Assembly (NCBI GenBank): GCA_030849075.1
Contig: JASAOO010003516.1
Coordinates: forward strand, 1-64,000
From: Zelonia costaricensis
Lineage: Eukaryota > Euglenozoa > Kinetoplastea > Trypanosomatida > Trypanosomatidae
DNA length: 64,000 nt
Direction of reading: 5' to 3'
Shown: piece after piece, positions 20,995 through 31,563 of the stretch
How positions within the stretch are numbered: the stretch's first letter is position 1
How the letters are laid out: the number at the start of each line of letters is the position of its first letter
The notes under the pieces: generated by a model
The model's input: the letters and a program-made list of their open reading frames with translations, nothing else
Database searches by the model: none
Told to the model about the DNA's origin: nothing
Made by a program: the position numbers and the translations under genes

Positions 20995-23900
20995 TCACTT
21001 GTCATCCCACCGGCGCCGGCGCCGAAGTGCCTCGTGCAGTCCACTGGAGTACAGCTGCAGTGTCGAGTCGCCGTCCACCGCACTTGTGTAGGCGAGCATG
21101 CGCGGCAGCTGTGGCGACATGAGCCGGGACGCTGACAGCGAGTTGGGAGACGTTGGCATGGCAGAGGCGGCAGCGGCAAAGGTGGTAGTGACGCGCTTGG
21201 TGTTGGTCGCTGGATTCTCCATGGTCGCCGGGGCCATGGAGGACGGTGACCCGCCAACAGAGCGGTGCCGCGGCGCGAGCGCCGCTGGCGGGCGCGACGG
21301 GTGTATGCGACGCCGCCCATGCATGGTCCCCGACGCGCTCAACAGCGCAGATCGCTGCGGCCGTGGCGGCGTTGCCTGGAGCCCGGCAGACTCGACAGCG
21401 GCGCTGAGGCGGCCCACAGCGTTTCCGGCAACGCACAGCGGCCCACCCGACCCGGACAGAGACAGCGACGCGGTGGCCGCCGTCTCTGCGGTGACGGCGG
21501 CAGGCGGCAGTGTCCACAGCTCCATCGACTGCGCCGCGCCGTCGGCGCCGAACGCCGCGAGCGGGCCCGTGCTCGAGTTGCCCGAGAGCACGGCAGCGGC
21601 GCCGCGAACTGTACTGCGTGTCGTGGCGTTTTCGGTAAGACTCGCCGCGCTGAGCCCGACCCCCACCTCAGTGGGCGCCCCGGCCTCCCCAGACTCCAAT
21701 CCGTGCTGCACGGCGGTGGTCGGCCGCCCCGCGGGGCGGTACGCGTTCGTCAGCGGACTCAGCAGCATCTGGATCGGTGCCACGGCGCAGCTGTGCCCCT
21801 TGCTCTCCTCCACATGCACCAGCGTGTTGTGCGACGCGGGTTGCACCGGCGCCTGCGGCTTCATGCCACGCGTCTCCCGCTTCCCGGCCAGGTCGCGCGC
21901 CTGCCACTCGTGGAGGTGTATCTGCGACTCCGATGAGGCGGACGACGGGCGCGGCGCCATCGACGAGGCGCTGCGCGGGCGGTTCGCGGCGTTGTGGGAG
22001 CTGGCCCCCTTCGCGCCGCGCGCGGATGGCGATGTGGGGCGCCCTGGGCGTGCCTCTCCGTCGGACGGCCCCTGCTGCGGCGAGGCAGGCCGCGAGGGGC
22101 CGGGGCTGCGCGGTGGGCGACCGCCCGCGTTGCGTGGCGCCTCGCCGCGCTGGAAGAAGTCCTGCAGTACGGTCCCGCTCCTGCTCTGCTGCGGCGCCGC
22201 GCCGGCGGCAGCGGGGGGCGCCGCCAAATTGGGCGACACGCGACGCGAGCCGGACTTGGCAGGCGGCATACGACTGCGACCCTTTGCCGCGTACATGGGG
22301 CTGTCCGGGTCGTCCAAGAAGGAGGCGGGGTCGGTTGGCGCCGCCGACGGCTTCTCCGCCGACGGGGCCGCGCCGTCGGCGATATCGACGGTGGTAGTCG
22401 AGCTGCTGCTGAGTTCGGCCATATTGTGCGTGCAGCAGCACGGCTGCTTCTCCGTGACAGGGAACGCGCTCGCACCGTCGGCGCCAGCCTCGTCGTAGCG
22501 GGGGATCGGCGGCAGCGTGAAGCCGTACACCGGCGCTTGAAATGAGGCGTTGACGGTGCCCGAGAAGTTCGCCAAGCCAGAATTCAGTCGGCCCGCCTCC
22601 CGCGACGAAGTCGCCGGGCGGCTGCCGGTGGAGGTGAGCGGGCGGTCAGGGTCCTCCGGCCGCGGCGGCGCCCGCTCGGCCGACAGGCAAGCGAGCCGCT
22701 GGCATTCGCTGTTTAGGAACCAGACCTCGTGGTCGTGGCCGGACGTCGCCAGCACCCCACGGTCAGCGATCCACCGCACACAGACGACCCCACTTCGCTC
22801 GCGGCGACGCCGGCCCTGCTGGGAGACGCCGGCGTCCGTGACGGACTCAGGCACGGCAGAGGGGCCGACATGCACCTGCACCGTGCGCACAAAGAGCGAG
22901 AGATGCTGCTGGACCTCGCTGCCTACCCCGCGCAGGCCAGCCGACGCAGCCAGCGAGAAGGCGGGGCGACTCGTCAGAGCGCACCGGGGCAGCCGGTACG
23001 CCTGCAGCAGCGCGCACATGCGGTACGTGTGCACCGCCCCCTCGCTGTCACCGAGGAAAAGGTAGTGACGTCGGCCGTCGTACGCGGCGCAGGTGAACTC
23101 CGCGCACGCGCTCATTTCCGTCATCGCCTCCAGCGTCGCGTTGAGCTCATCTTGCCCACTGAGGTGTTCGCGTGCGTCCTCCTGGCCGGAGTTGCCCAGC
23201 GACCCGAGCGAGTCCTTGAAGGCCGCCGTCGCTTCATTGACCGTGACGCTGTAGTCGGCAAAGCCGGCTGCAGGCGCGTTGCCACCGCCGTGCCCAGCCG
23301 CCCGCGACGGCGGTCGCTGCACGCTGCGCATCGTCGCCGTAGCCGGCCTCGACCCGCCTGCAGAGGACGGCGGCCGCGACGCGAAGACGCCGGACCTGAG
23401 CATTGCCGCTGCGGTACCCCAGTCGCCCCCGTCACGGCTGCCGCTCGCCAAGGCGAGGTTCGCGCGCGACAGCGGTGGGAGCTGCGTTTGCACGGCCTGG
23501 TGCCGCCCCCGTGACCCGCCGGTGCTGCCCATTTGCGCCCTCTCCAGCGCGGCGGCCGCAGCGGCAGCCCGCTCCGTCTCCACTGTCATGGTCGTCACGA
23601 CGTCCGGGGCGGGGTGCTGTGGGTGGCACAGCACGCCGAGCAGCTCGAACCGCTCCGCCGTCGGCGCGCACGACCAGCAGCGGCACACACCACCCGTGTG
23701 CACCGTCACCAGCGCCGGGGCGTTGTCGAGGAAGAGCATGTCGACCAGGCCGCCGAAGGCCGTCATCAACTTGGTCGACGGTGCGTCCATCCAGGCGTGC
23801 ATGTCGTACACGTACACGGTCTTCTGCGCGTCCGCAACAGCGACGAGTCCGAGCGGCTCCGACACCCGCATCAGCGTGAGGGGGGCGGTGGAGACGGAGA

Positions 23901-26268
23901 TGGAGGAGGACAAGAGCACTTCTTGGTTGTCCTCCTCGGTCTGCACAAGCAGCGCCCCGCTCGACGTGATGGCGATCCACGTGCGCAGCACCGACGAGTA
24001 GTGCATCTGCTCCACGTACGGCTGCTCGCCATTCGGGCCCGGTGCTCGCGGGCTCCACCACTGCACAGCCGTCTCTGGCGTGCACTGCCCCGCGTCGGCC
24101 GCGAGCGCGTGAGTCGAGTAGACGACGACGCCGGCTCCGCCGTGGAGGGAGATGAACAGGCGGCTGCCGAGCTCGTCGACGCAGACCGCCTTAATCTCTG
24201 CCCCGGTCTGCGACACGCCACTGCGTGCCACGTGACTCAGCGCGCCGCGGAAGTAGCCGTGCACGCCGTCCCACACGCTGACCCGTGTCGCGCTGAGCAG
24301 CAGGAAGGTGCACGTGCGGATCTCGTAGAATATGTCGTAGCACACCTCCTCGGCGTCGCACACGCGCGGGTTGGCGTGGCCGTGCAGGCCCCAGCAGATG
24401 ATCGTGTTCACGAACCCGCACATCAGCTCCTGCGTGACGTCGTTGTAGATGAGGCTGTGGCACTGAGGCCCGCCAAGGTGGCTGGCCTGGCCCGCCCCCG
24501 CCGGCAGCAGCGCCAGGAGGCCTAGATTCACGAGAAGGCTTGCCAGGTTGCCGGCAACGTGTCCCGTGCCGCTGTGCGGCGTTGCGCGCGGGTTGGTGCC
24601 CAACGCCTTCAGCTCCTCGACCGGGGCCCCGCCAACCGATCCGCCACGTGGCTGTGGGACCCGCGTGCTGCGGAAGGACTGCACGCAGCGCTGCGTGGTC
24701 ACGTCCCACACCTTGACTGTGCCATCGCAATCGGCGCTCACCACCTGGTCCGAGCTCGCCAGGTACGACAGGGCAATAATGCCGCCGCTGTGCATGCCAA
24801 AGCCGGCGGGGTCGAAGGCGGCGCCGGGCAGGCTGCTGTGCGAGTGGGCCTCCCACCAGAGCAGCTCCCGCCCACACGACGTCGCCGCCACGACCCAGTT
24901 GTGCCCGGCCACGTACACCAGCGCCGTGAGGTGCTCGTTGAGGGTGCTGCCCAGCTCCGACGACTGCCCGTTCGCCAGCGACGTCACGACGAGGCGGCCG
25001 TCAAATCCGGAGGAGTAGAGGTGGCCGCCATACACGCAAAAGTCGACAAGACCACCGGACTCTCGCGTGTGCAGGTTAGCGTACGTCTGCGCCAGTTTAA
25101 ACTCGATGCCGCCGCCACGGCCGCGCGGTGTCGTGACGCGGAGGATGTGGCCGAAGCTGTCACCCAGGAAGACCGTCTCGGCGTGCTCGGCAAAGCTTGG
25201 TGACTCGCGCGGCATGGTGCGCATGCGCCGCACGAGGCCCTCCAGCAGCAGCGGCCGCACCGTCGTCGTCACGACGTGGACAGAGAGCAGCGAGAACCAC
25301 CCGCGTAACAGCCGGTCGTCGGGCGAGTAGCAGAGAAAGAGGTCGCACATGGGCAGATAGGCGACGGCGGACGGAATGCCGTCGGGCAGCAGCTCCGGCG
25401 GCGCCGAGAAGACCCGCTCCAGTGTCTCCTTCGAGTACAGCATGAAGGGGTTGCTACGCGAGGAGACGAAGAAGAGGCTCCGGTGCCCTGGCAGGCCGTC
25501 GAGAAAGCGGATCAGCGCGAGGTCCTCATCGTCGGCTGTCGCACGCGTCGGCTGGTCGTCGTCGAGGTCGGCGGCGCCGGCGCGCGGCGCTGCCGCCTTC
25601 GCCGTGTCCTTCACGTCGCGGTGAAAGCGGTGGTACGTAAGGGCCTCTGCCGAGGTGCCCTCCGTCGGCTTGCGCTGCTGTTGCACCGCCTTCGGCTTGC
25701 CCCGCAGTCGCCGCGAGAAGGTGTACTGGTTCGAGGCGCTCGTCAACAGTTTTGTGCCCGTCGTGTCTACGCTCGCCTCGGCGACAAGGTAGTTGACCAA
25801 GTTCTCCCACGTAACGCGCTGCTGGTTGTGGATGTCGACGCGGTTGAAAAGCTGCTTGACGACGTCGACAGGGCGAGCGGCGGCGCCCGCGAGCTCCTGC
25901 CGGCTGCGCACACGGCGGCCGCGGTCAGCATCACGGTTGCTGCCGGCGTAGTCAGACGCACCCACCGACGTCGGTGAGGTGGGCACGGCGAACTGCCGAG
26001 ACCGCGGTCGTGAGGAAGCGGAGCCGGGGGTGAGGCGCGCCGTGCTGCGGCGTGGCGTGCCGCGCTCCCGCAGCACCGCTATGCTGGCGCGCAGCGAGGT
26101 CCGCGACGTCGACGGCGGCCGCACGTACGGCTCGAGCAGGCGGCGGAAGTCCGGGTAGGTTGCGCCGTGCGGGAACGCCTGCCACTCGTGGTGCAGCGCC
26201 GTCAGGGAGCTCTCATTGCCAAGCACGATGGCCAGCATCGGCACCTGAGCATCGTCGAAGCCCTGCAT
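20995..26268 (-). CDS. Giant EF-hand/WD40 repeat protein, probable flagellar component
   Basis: 1757 residues from the ATG at 26268. The frame is open for 22 more codons to a GTG at 26334, but a pyrimidine tract and AG (26330-26329) lie between the two, so the internal ATG is preferred. An EF-hand-like helix-loop-helix (KQLFNRVDIHNQQRVTWENL) sits at about 135-160; its loop is poor in Asp and may not bind calcium. It is followed by a long beta-propeller region; the clearest WD unit is at about 490-530 (SADCDGTVKVWDVTTQ). From about 1200 the chain is Pro/Ser/Arg-rich with little order. EF-hand plus two propellers is the architecture of the WDR49/WDR64-type ciliary proteins, so an axonemal role is inferred. 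No enzymatic motif was seen. Confidence 0.85.
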   Translation of the reverse strand: MQGFDDAQVPMLAIVLGNESSLTALHHEWQAFPHGATYPDFRRLLEPYVRPPSTSRTSLRASIAVLRERGTPRRSTARLTPGSASSRPRSRQFAVPTSPTSVGASDYAGSNRDADRGRRVRSRQELAGAAARPVDVVKQLFNRVDIHNQQRVTWENLVNYLVAEASVDTTGTKLLTSASNQYTFSRRLRGKPKAVQQQRKPTEGTSAEALTYHRFHRDVKDTAKAAAPRAGAADLDDDQPTRATADDEDLALIRFLDGLPGHRSLFFVSSRSNPFMLYSKETLERVFSAPPELLPDGIPSAVAYLPMCDLFLCYSPDDRLLRGWFSLLSVHVVTTTVRPLLLEGLVRRMRTMPRESPSFAEHAETVFLGDSFGHILRVTTPRGRGGGIEFKLAQTYANLHTRESGGLVDFCVYGGHLYSSGFDGRLVVTSLANGQSSELGSTLNEHLTALVYVAGHNWVVAATSCGRELLWWEAHSHSSLPGAAFDPAGFGMHSGGIIALSYLASSDQVVSADCDGTVKVWDVTTQRCVQSFRSTRVPQPRGGSVGGAPVEELKALGTNPRATPHSGTGHVAGNLASLLVNLGLLALLPAGAGQASHLGGPQCHSLIYNDVTQELMCGFVNTIICWGLHGHANPRVCDAEEVCYDIFYEIRTCTFLLLSATRVSVWDGVHGYFRGALSHVARSGVSQTGAEIKAVCVDELGSRLFISLHGGAGVVVYSTHALAADAGQCTPETAVQWWSPRAPGPNGEQPYVEQMHYSSVLRTWIAITSSGALLVQTEEDNQEVLLSSSISVSTAPLTLMRVSEPLGLVAVADAQKTVYVYDMHAWMDAPSTKLMTAFGGLVDMLFLDNAPALVTVHTGGVCRCWSCAPTAERFELLGVLCHPQHPAPDVVTTMTVETERAAAAAAALERAQMGSTGGSRGRHQAVQTQLPPLSRANLALASGSRDGGDWGTAAAMLRSGVFASRPPSSAGGSRPATATMRSVQRPPSRAAGHGGGNAPAAGFADYSVTVNEATAAFKDSLGSLGNSGQEDAREHLSGQDELNATLEAMTEMSACAEFTCAAYDGRRHYLFLGDSEGAVHTYRMCALLQAYRLPRCALTSRPAFSLAASAGLRGVGSEVQQHLSLFVRTVQVHVGPSAVPESVTDAGVSQQGRRRRERSGVVCVRWIADRGVLATSGHDHEVWFLNSECQRLACLSAERAPPRPEDPDRPLTSTGSRPATSSREAGRLNSGLANFSGTVNASFQAPVYGFTLPPIPRYDEAGADGASAFPVTEKQPCCCTHNMAELSSSSTTTVDIADGAAPSAEKPSAAPTDPASFLDDPDSPMYAAKGRSRMPPAKSGSRRVSPNLAAPPAAAGAAPQQSRSGTVLQDFFQRGEAPRNAGGRPPRSPGPSRPASPQQGPSDGEARPGRPTSPSARGAKGASSHNAANRPRSASSMAPRPSSASSESQIHLHEWQARDLAGKRETRGMKPQAPVQPASHNTLVHVEESKGHSCAVAPIQMLLSPLTNAYRPAGRPTTAVQHGLESGEAGAPTEVGVGLSAASLTENATTRSTVRGAAAVLSGNSSTGPLAAFGADGAAQSMELWTLPPAAVTAETAATASLSLSGSGGPLCVAGNAVGRLSAAVESAGLQATPPRPQRSALLSASGTMHGRRRIHPSRPPAALAPRHRSVGGSPSSMAPATMENPATNTKRVTTTFAAAASAMPTSPNSLSASRLMSPQLPRMLAYTSAVDGDSTLQLYSSGLHEALRRRRRWDDK

Positions 26269-26328
26269 CCGGTGGCAGGCGGTGTCCAGAGCGAAGGCGG
26301 CTGATGCGCCCACGGGGGCGAAAAAGGC

Positions 26329-26360
26329 CTCCACGATCAGAAGACCCGGAAAAGAGAAAG
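26329..26360 (-). promoter_or_regulatory. Probable trans-splice acceptor for the EF-hand/WD40 gene
   Basis: On the minus strand a pyrimidine-rich stretch (CTTTCTCTTTTCC then GTCTTCTG) is followed by the first AG at 26330-26329, leaving a 60-base 5' leader before the ATG at 26268. This supports the shorter start. Confidence 0.5.
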
Positions 26361-27240
26361 TGAGCGCTGGCCCTGTGGAACGGTGGCGAGTGTGCGACCC
26401 CCCTTTCCTTGTGCAAATAAAGGAGCGAGAGGTGAGATGCGCAGTCGTGACGAAGAGGAGGTATTCCGTTGGTTGAAGGAGGTGCCGAAGCTTGCGGACG
26501 AGGCTTTACCATGACGAGCTCTGTAGATTGCCCTTTGAGCACCCTCACCCATTTTTCCGTCTTTTTTTTCAACGGAGCAGGAGCTCGCCACGGAGACGCA
26601 GACGAACAACGGCCGTGCAAGCACCATCATCACGCATCTTTGCAAAACGGCTCCCTGCGAGGGGTCTTCGTCGGCGCCTTCCGTTCCTCTCTGTGTGGCG
26701 CACCGACTGAGTCGGTGCCTTCCGTCTGCACTTGTGGCAAACAAAGTGGCACCTGTGTGCCCGCATTGTGGCGCTGTGTGCCTTCCCCTTCATTGGATTC
26801 TCTGCTTCTTTTTTTTGCCCTCCTTGCGTCGAGTGTCGCTTGCCATCTTGCACAGTTCACTGCGTAGCCTCCTGCGGCGTAGAAGAGAGCCGGACAGAGA
26901 GCGGCCCAGTAGTTTACATCATGCACGCATTCCGCCACCATTGCAAAGCACGGAGGCAACGCGCCAGAAAGGCAAAAAAGGAAGATTGGCGTCGGGCAGC
27001 AGCTCCAAAAGGTTGTCCTCCCGACTCCCCGTCCACCGTTCTGCAACCACAAGCACAAACCCACACACGGCAGTCTAGCAACGTGACGGAGCTCACGCGG
27101 ATGGCAAGCGAGACGGAGAGGCGATGTGAAACGGAGGCAGTCGACTGCCGCCCTCTTTTGTCCTTTCCCCATCCGCGCGCACACACTCATGTAAGGGGGG
27201 GGGTTCTCGCATTCCCTTCTCTTTCTTCGTTTCCCTTTGG
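26361..27240. other. Spacer between dynein light chain and WD40 genes
   Basis: No gene seen. Moderately complex sequence that in minus sense is the 3' untranslated region of the dynein light chain mRNA plus the approach to the next acceptor. Confidence 0.5.
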
Positions 27241-27765
27241 TCATCCGCCATGTCGCCACACGACGACGTCAGCGCCTTCGATTTGGAAGTGGCAAAAGCA
27301 CAGACGCTTGTGTGTCACGAAGGTGGCGAAGTCGTGGCCGTAGATGACGTGCCAGCAGCCGCCGAGCTTCGCCGTGATGTCCCTCTTGACGTCCTCGGCA
27401 ATGCGACTGAGGGCCGTCCGCTCCACGTCGCGCTCCAGCTCCCGACGCGAGCCCTCGTCTTTGCGCCACGTTGTGCGTGTCGGAACAAAGACGTGGGTGT
27501 TGTAGGCACGCAGCGTGCTCTGCATAATGACGTTGAGCTGCTGTGCGGGAATGTCGACGTGGATGGCCTCCATGTGCACCTGCGACGTGCGAATGTCGAG
27601 CTCCTCATCCTCGCCCTCCGCGTCGCCGCCGGCGGCACCGGTCGCGGCGTTCATGTCGGAGAGCACGGAGCTCGTGCTGCGCTCGAGGTCGGCGACGCTT
27701 TGCCGCTGCCCGGGACGCTGCGTCGCCTCGAAGGCGGCAGCGTCGTGCGCGCTCACTTCGGCCAT
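27241..27765 (-). CDS. LC8-type dynein light chain with N-terminal extension
   Basis: 174 residues from the ATG at 27765. The C-terminal part (about 130-172) matches the DYNLL/LC8 fold: WHVIYGHDFATFVTH is the counterpart of the family's WHCIVGxNFGSYVTH, followed by two strands ending VVVWRHGG (family: ILLFKSG). LC8 proteins are dimeric hubs in dynein motors and many other complexes. Typical members have about 90 residues. Here there are about 65 extra N-terminal residues (Glu/Asp-rich at 50-57) and an insertion of about 25 residues between the first helix (DIPAQQLNVIMQSTLRAYN, 71-89) and the second. It is therefore a divergent flagellar-type light chain and not the canonical LC8. A pyrimidine tract and AG end only two bases before the ATG. 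Confidence 0.85.
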   Translation of the reverse strand: MAEVSAHDAAAFEATQRPGQRQSVADLERSTSSVLSDMNAATGAAGGDAEGEDEELDIRTSQVHMEAIHVDIPAQQLNVIMQSTLRAYNTHVFVPTRTTWRKDEGSRRELERDVERTALSRIAEDVKRDITAKLGGCWHVIYGHDFATFVTHKRLCFCHFQIEGADVVVWRHGG

Positions 27766-27767
27766 GG

Positions 27768-27795
27768 CTATTGTAGGAGGAAGAAAACAAAAACG
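27768..27795 (-). promoter_or_regulatory. Candidate trans-splice acceptor two bases before the dynein light chain ATG
   Basis: The minus strand reads GTTTTTGTTTTCTTCCTCC, then ACAATAG at 27769-27768, then CC and the ATG. If this AG is used the 5' leader beyond the spliced leader is only 2 bases; otherwise an upstream AG must be used. Confidence 0.5.
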
Positions 27796-30450
27796 TGCCG
27801 GCAACTCTCACACACACCTTCGCGTGCGGAGAAAAGGGAGGCAGAAGGTATCCACGCTGCGGCCCTCGACAACGCCGCCGGGAACGTTGAGTTGTACGCG
27901 GGCAAGAGAGAGAGACCGTGTTGCCTCGCTGTGTGTGTAGCGGCAGACGCCTCCACGCTGCAAATCGATCCTTGTGACGAGCTGAGTGCCGTGCCCGCTC
28001 AGTGCCGGCCGAAGTGTCCGCGCCAAAGGGGGGAGAAGAGACACGGAGAGACAGAGACAGAGAGAGAGCCACAGGGTTGCAGCAGTGCGAGGAAAACAGC
28101 CCAGCGCCGTGGCAGGTGACGCGTGGACGCGCACGTGTGATGAGAAAGAGGTGCATTTTCGTCTTTCCGCCCAACAGCCGAGTGACCTGTGCGGGTGCAC
28201 GGCTGCAGCGATGCCACGGACGTTTGGCCTGGGTGCATCCACTTGATCGCTCTGCCGCATTGGAGCAAACTGCCTACTCGCGTAAAGCACGTTTTCGGTC
28301 CCCTCCACTCAATCTGACTGTCGAGTATTCGATGGATTTCTCTCTTCGCGCGAAGAGCCAGCAACACACTGATAAGTAAACAAGGGAAAAGAAGACTACG
28401 CGAAATACGCATAGACAAAAGAAGAACGAGAAAAAATTAGTGTTACTCCAGCACACACACACACACACACACACACCAGACCCACACCTTACACAGATGC
28501 ATGCCTACAAACACGTGTTCACGAGCACACACAAACACGCACACACACACAACGCAACAAAACTGAGCTCGGACTCGACTTGAAAGACAAAGGAGGAGGA
28601 TAGCGCGAGCCACTCCTCCCCCGCTCCCCCTCCCCCCCCCCTCGCCTCCGTTGTCTTGAATCACAGCGCACCATGCACCGCACGAGGAGAGGAGACACGA
28701 AAAAAAAAAAAAAAACGATGGCGGGGCACAACAGATATACGGAGTCCACAAAAAAGGGAAATGTATCAATCACACGGAGACGGAGAAGTAAACAAAAACA
28801 GGATAACCCAGGTTTTCGGACCAGTAGAAAAGGAATGGACGGAAAACGTGTGAGAGAAAGGGAGAGAGAGGGGGTCGCTGTGTGCGGCGCACCCGCTCTG
28901 GGGCAGTCGCCTGGTGCGGTGCGTCCACGCCCCTTTTTATCAGCCTCGCCTGCGGCGCTCCCGCGGACATGCGCAGGCGTGCACTCGCCCTACCAGGCAC
29001 ACCGCCCCCATCACGCGTTCAGAGCAAGGAGAGAAACCGCAGCTCTAGGTGGCCACGCGAGTTTCGGCTCGCCGCCTGGCGAACACAATTCGCTTTTTCA
29101 AGGAAGCACGTGCGGCACCGCACTGCGAAAGCGTAGAAGCAAACAACAAGGGCGGAGACAGCCGCACACCTGAGCGCGCAACGCCTCTCTCTCTCCTTCA
29201 GTTGTCGGTCGATGACGACGACACGCATCGAGGAGGCCGACGTACTGGCCACGAAGAGGTGGACAGAGGGAAACAGAAGAAAAGAAAACGGGCAGGGAGG
29301 AAAGAGAAAAGAAAAAAGAAGAGTCCGGCACGAGTAAGACAGGAGGCGTGTCTTCACTCGTTTGGGTCGGCTTGGCGGACGGCTGGCGGCGAAGGCGAGA
29401 ACACGGTGGCTGCGCCCCTGAATGGCAGCCAGTCGTATCGCCACTCCGACACACTTTCGCAAGAGCTGGGCAGTGCAAAGAAACACGAAACGAGGCCGTG
29501 ACCCTGCACGTGTTCGACTGCCGACTTGATTCTGTTCATGTCGGTCCGCTCAAGCCGCTCTACTTGCGTGAGGTCGCCACTGCGACGAGTCTCACGACCA
29601 CGGCTGGAGCTCTCGTCACGAGAGGCGAGGACGAGAAGCAACTGCACACACTCGAAAAAGGGGGTGCGACGTTTCGTTATGAATACAATCACTTCAAGGC
29701 ACAACTCAAGAGAGGTGCTTTCCGATCGTCTCACGAGCAGTTGTCACGTCTTGGCACCGCGCACGAGTGTGCGGAGAAATGTGGAACTCAGCTGCGTGCG
29801 ATACAATGGAGGTTCGCTCCGGTGCTGCGTCCTACTCAGGAGGCGAGCCTAACCTCCACCTCCATGACGAAGAGCCTCCACACCGAAACACGCAAGCAGA
29901 CACGTACACAAGGGAAGAAAAACAAAAACGGAGGATGAGTCGGTGGTCGGAAGCACGGTGGTGACAGGGATCGCTCCAGCAGCGGTAGCGGTGCCTCGGC
30001 AAAGAGGCGTGCTTGGTAAAACAAAAAACCGTCAGCGAAAAGGAAGTGGACGAGTCAGAGAGGAGCGTGAGAGGAGGGGCTGGTGTGGACGTGTGACGGT
30101 GTCACCGCAGAAGTACAAAGCCGAAACGCGCTGCACGAACCGCAAGACACACACACGCAAGCACAGATACCCGCACACACACACAAGCACACAAGACACA
30201 CGAAAAGTATCAAGGGGGGAGGGACTTGGACGAGAACGAGGAGAAGAAGCGGGGACAGGAAACCAGAGAGGGGTGAAGCAATGGGCCAGGCACGCTAGGA
30301 AGCTGTGGCGACAAGAGAGGGAGGTGAAATCGGGCACAAGGGGACGAGGTAGAAGGAAAAGAACGGACGCAGTGAGAACGGCGGCGCGCTGGAGGGGGCA
30401 CGGCGCAAGGACACCGGCTACAAAGGGGCCTGTGCGAGCGAATAGCTGCT
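27796..30450. other. 2.7-kb spacer
   Basis: No gene supported. CA repeat at 28448-28478 and C run near 28630-28640. About 28850-29900 is of higher complexity than most spacers, but no frame on either strand has a credible start and consistent codon use. In minus sense it is the 3' flank of the inositol kinase gene. Confidence 0.45.
28448..28478. repeat. CA dinucleotide microsatellite
   Basis: A run of about 15 CA units, with further shorter CA-rich stretches to about 28555. Confidence 0.9.
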
Positions 30451-31563
30451 CTAGGCCAGGTAGGCGTCCAGGTTCTTGAGGCCTTGTACAAAGCCCACTG
30501 TCGGCTCGTCGAAGTTGAATTTGCGGAAGCTCGAGCGGGCAAAGTCAATGAAGCGCAGCTTCGCGCTCACCGGCGTGGCGGCCGCGTCGTACAGTAGCAG
30601 CACGCTCGCCGAGACAAAGGCCATGTTCTGCAGCATGAATGCCCCATCCGGTGTCTCCTCGAAGAACTTGAGAAGCGCCGCGACGTCGGCGCGAACGGCC
30701 GTGATGCGCTGCTGCATCTCAGCCAGGCCGTCGCAAGCGAGGTCGGAGATTACGCCTGCGTTGAAGGTGACCTGCTCCTCGCCAACCAGCGTCCCGAGCG
30801 GCTCACCGGTGGAGAGGAACGCCTTCAGGCACGTGCTAAGCTGCGGCACGTCGACGACGGCGTACCCGATCTCCTTCCCGAAGCGCTCGCACGACAGCGC
30901 GCTGTCGCCGTCGGGGCCGCCGCGGATGTAGCGCTGGCAGCCGCAGATCCGCAGCGCCGTGTCGCGCATCAGCGAGTTGCGCTCCTTCGTCATCATCCGC
31001 TCCACCTTGTCCGCCGGGGTCAGCGGTGAGTGCCGGATAAAGCCAATCTTGACGTCCATGACACACGGCCGCCGCATGCCGCAGGTCTCGTCCACGAGGC
31101 CGATGCCCCAGATGCCCGTGTCGAAGGCGTCCTCGAAGCCCTGCAGCTGCTCCGCGCCGTCAAACAGCTCCTGGAAAAGCGGCTCCAGCACCGCGCCCCG
31201 CGCCCGCGCGCCGGCCTCCATGACGACCCACTCTTCGGCCGCCGCCGTGTAGGGCTTCAGCGCGGCCGACTTGGCGACGAAGTTCTCGGGAAAGCGAATC
31301 GAGAAGAGCGTTGGCGCGAAGGCCGCGAGCTTGCCCGCGGCCTGCACAAACTTTCCCCGTGTCTCGTCGCCGCTCTTGTTCGTCACCGCCGCAGCCGCGT
31401 CGCCGTCCTTGGCGAGCTCCATGGCGAGGTAGTACAAAATCTCCCACGCCGTCGTATTCTTGCGCAGTGTCGTGCACCCGTCGCGGGTCGTCTCGCCGTA
31501 GAACATGGAGGCCTTGTGGCCGCCGACGGCCTCGAATTGCACGGGCGAGTTCTCTGACGACAT
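30451..31563 (-). CDS. Inositol polyphosphate kinase (IPK/IPMK family)
   Basis: 370 residues from the ATG at 31563. The family signature PxxxDxKxG is present as PCVMDVKIG at 166-174, followed by the usual downstream region with RNSLMRDTALRICG. Near the C-terminus SASVLLLYD (318-326) corresponds to the SSLL-type strand and FIDFARS (338-344) to the metal-binding IDFA/H motif. These residues are the ATP, metal and inositol sites of the IPK superfamily, which phosphorylates inositol phosphates (IP3 to IP4/IP5 in the multikinase branch, or IP6 in the IP6K branch). Length and the compact C-terminus fit IPMK/IPK2 better than IP6K, but I cannot decide. Expected in nucleus or cytosol. The upstream minus strand has a good pyrimidine tract. 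Confidence 0.88.
   Translation of the reverse strand: MSSENSPVQFEAVGGHKASMFYGETTRDGCTTLRKNTTAWEILYYLAMELAKDGDAAAAVTNKSGDETRGKFVQAAGKLAAFAPTLFSIRFPENFVAKSAALKPYTAAAEEWVVMEAGARARGAVLEPLFQELFDGAEQLQGFEDAFDTGIWGIGLVDETCGMRRPCVMDVKIGFIRHSPLTPADKVERMMTKERNSLMRDTALRICGCQRYIRGGPDGDSALSCERFGKEIGYAVVDVPQLSTCLKAFLSTGEPLGTLVGEEQVTFNAGVISDLACDGLAEMQQRITAVRADVAALLKFFEETPDGAFMLQNMAFVSASVLLLYDAAATPVSAKLRFIDFARSSFRKFNFDEPTVGFVQGLKNLDAYLA

Noticed and set aside
29348..29938. 196-codon plus-strand frame
   Set aside because: It starts at GTG, opposes the direction of all genes, and no domain is visible.
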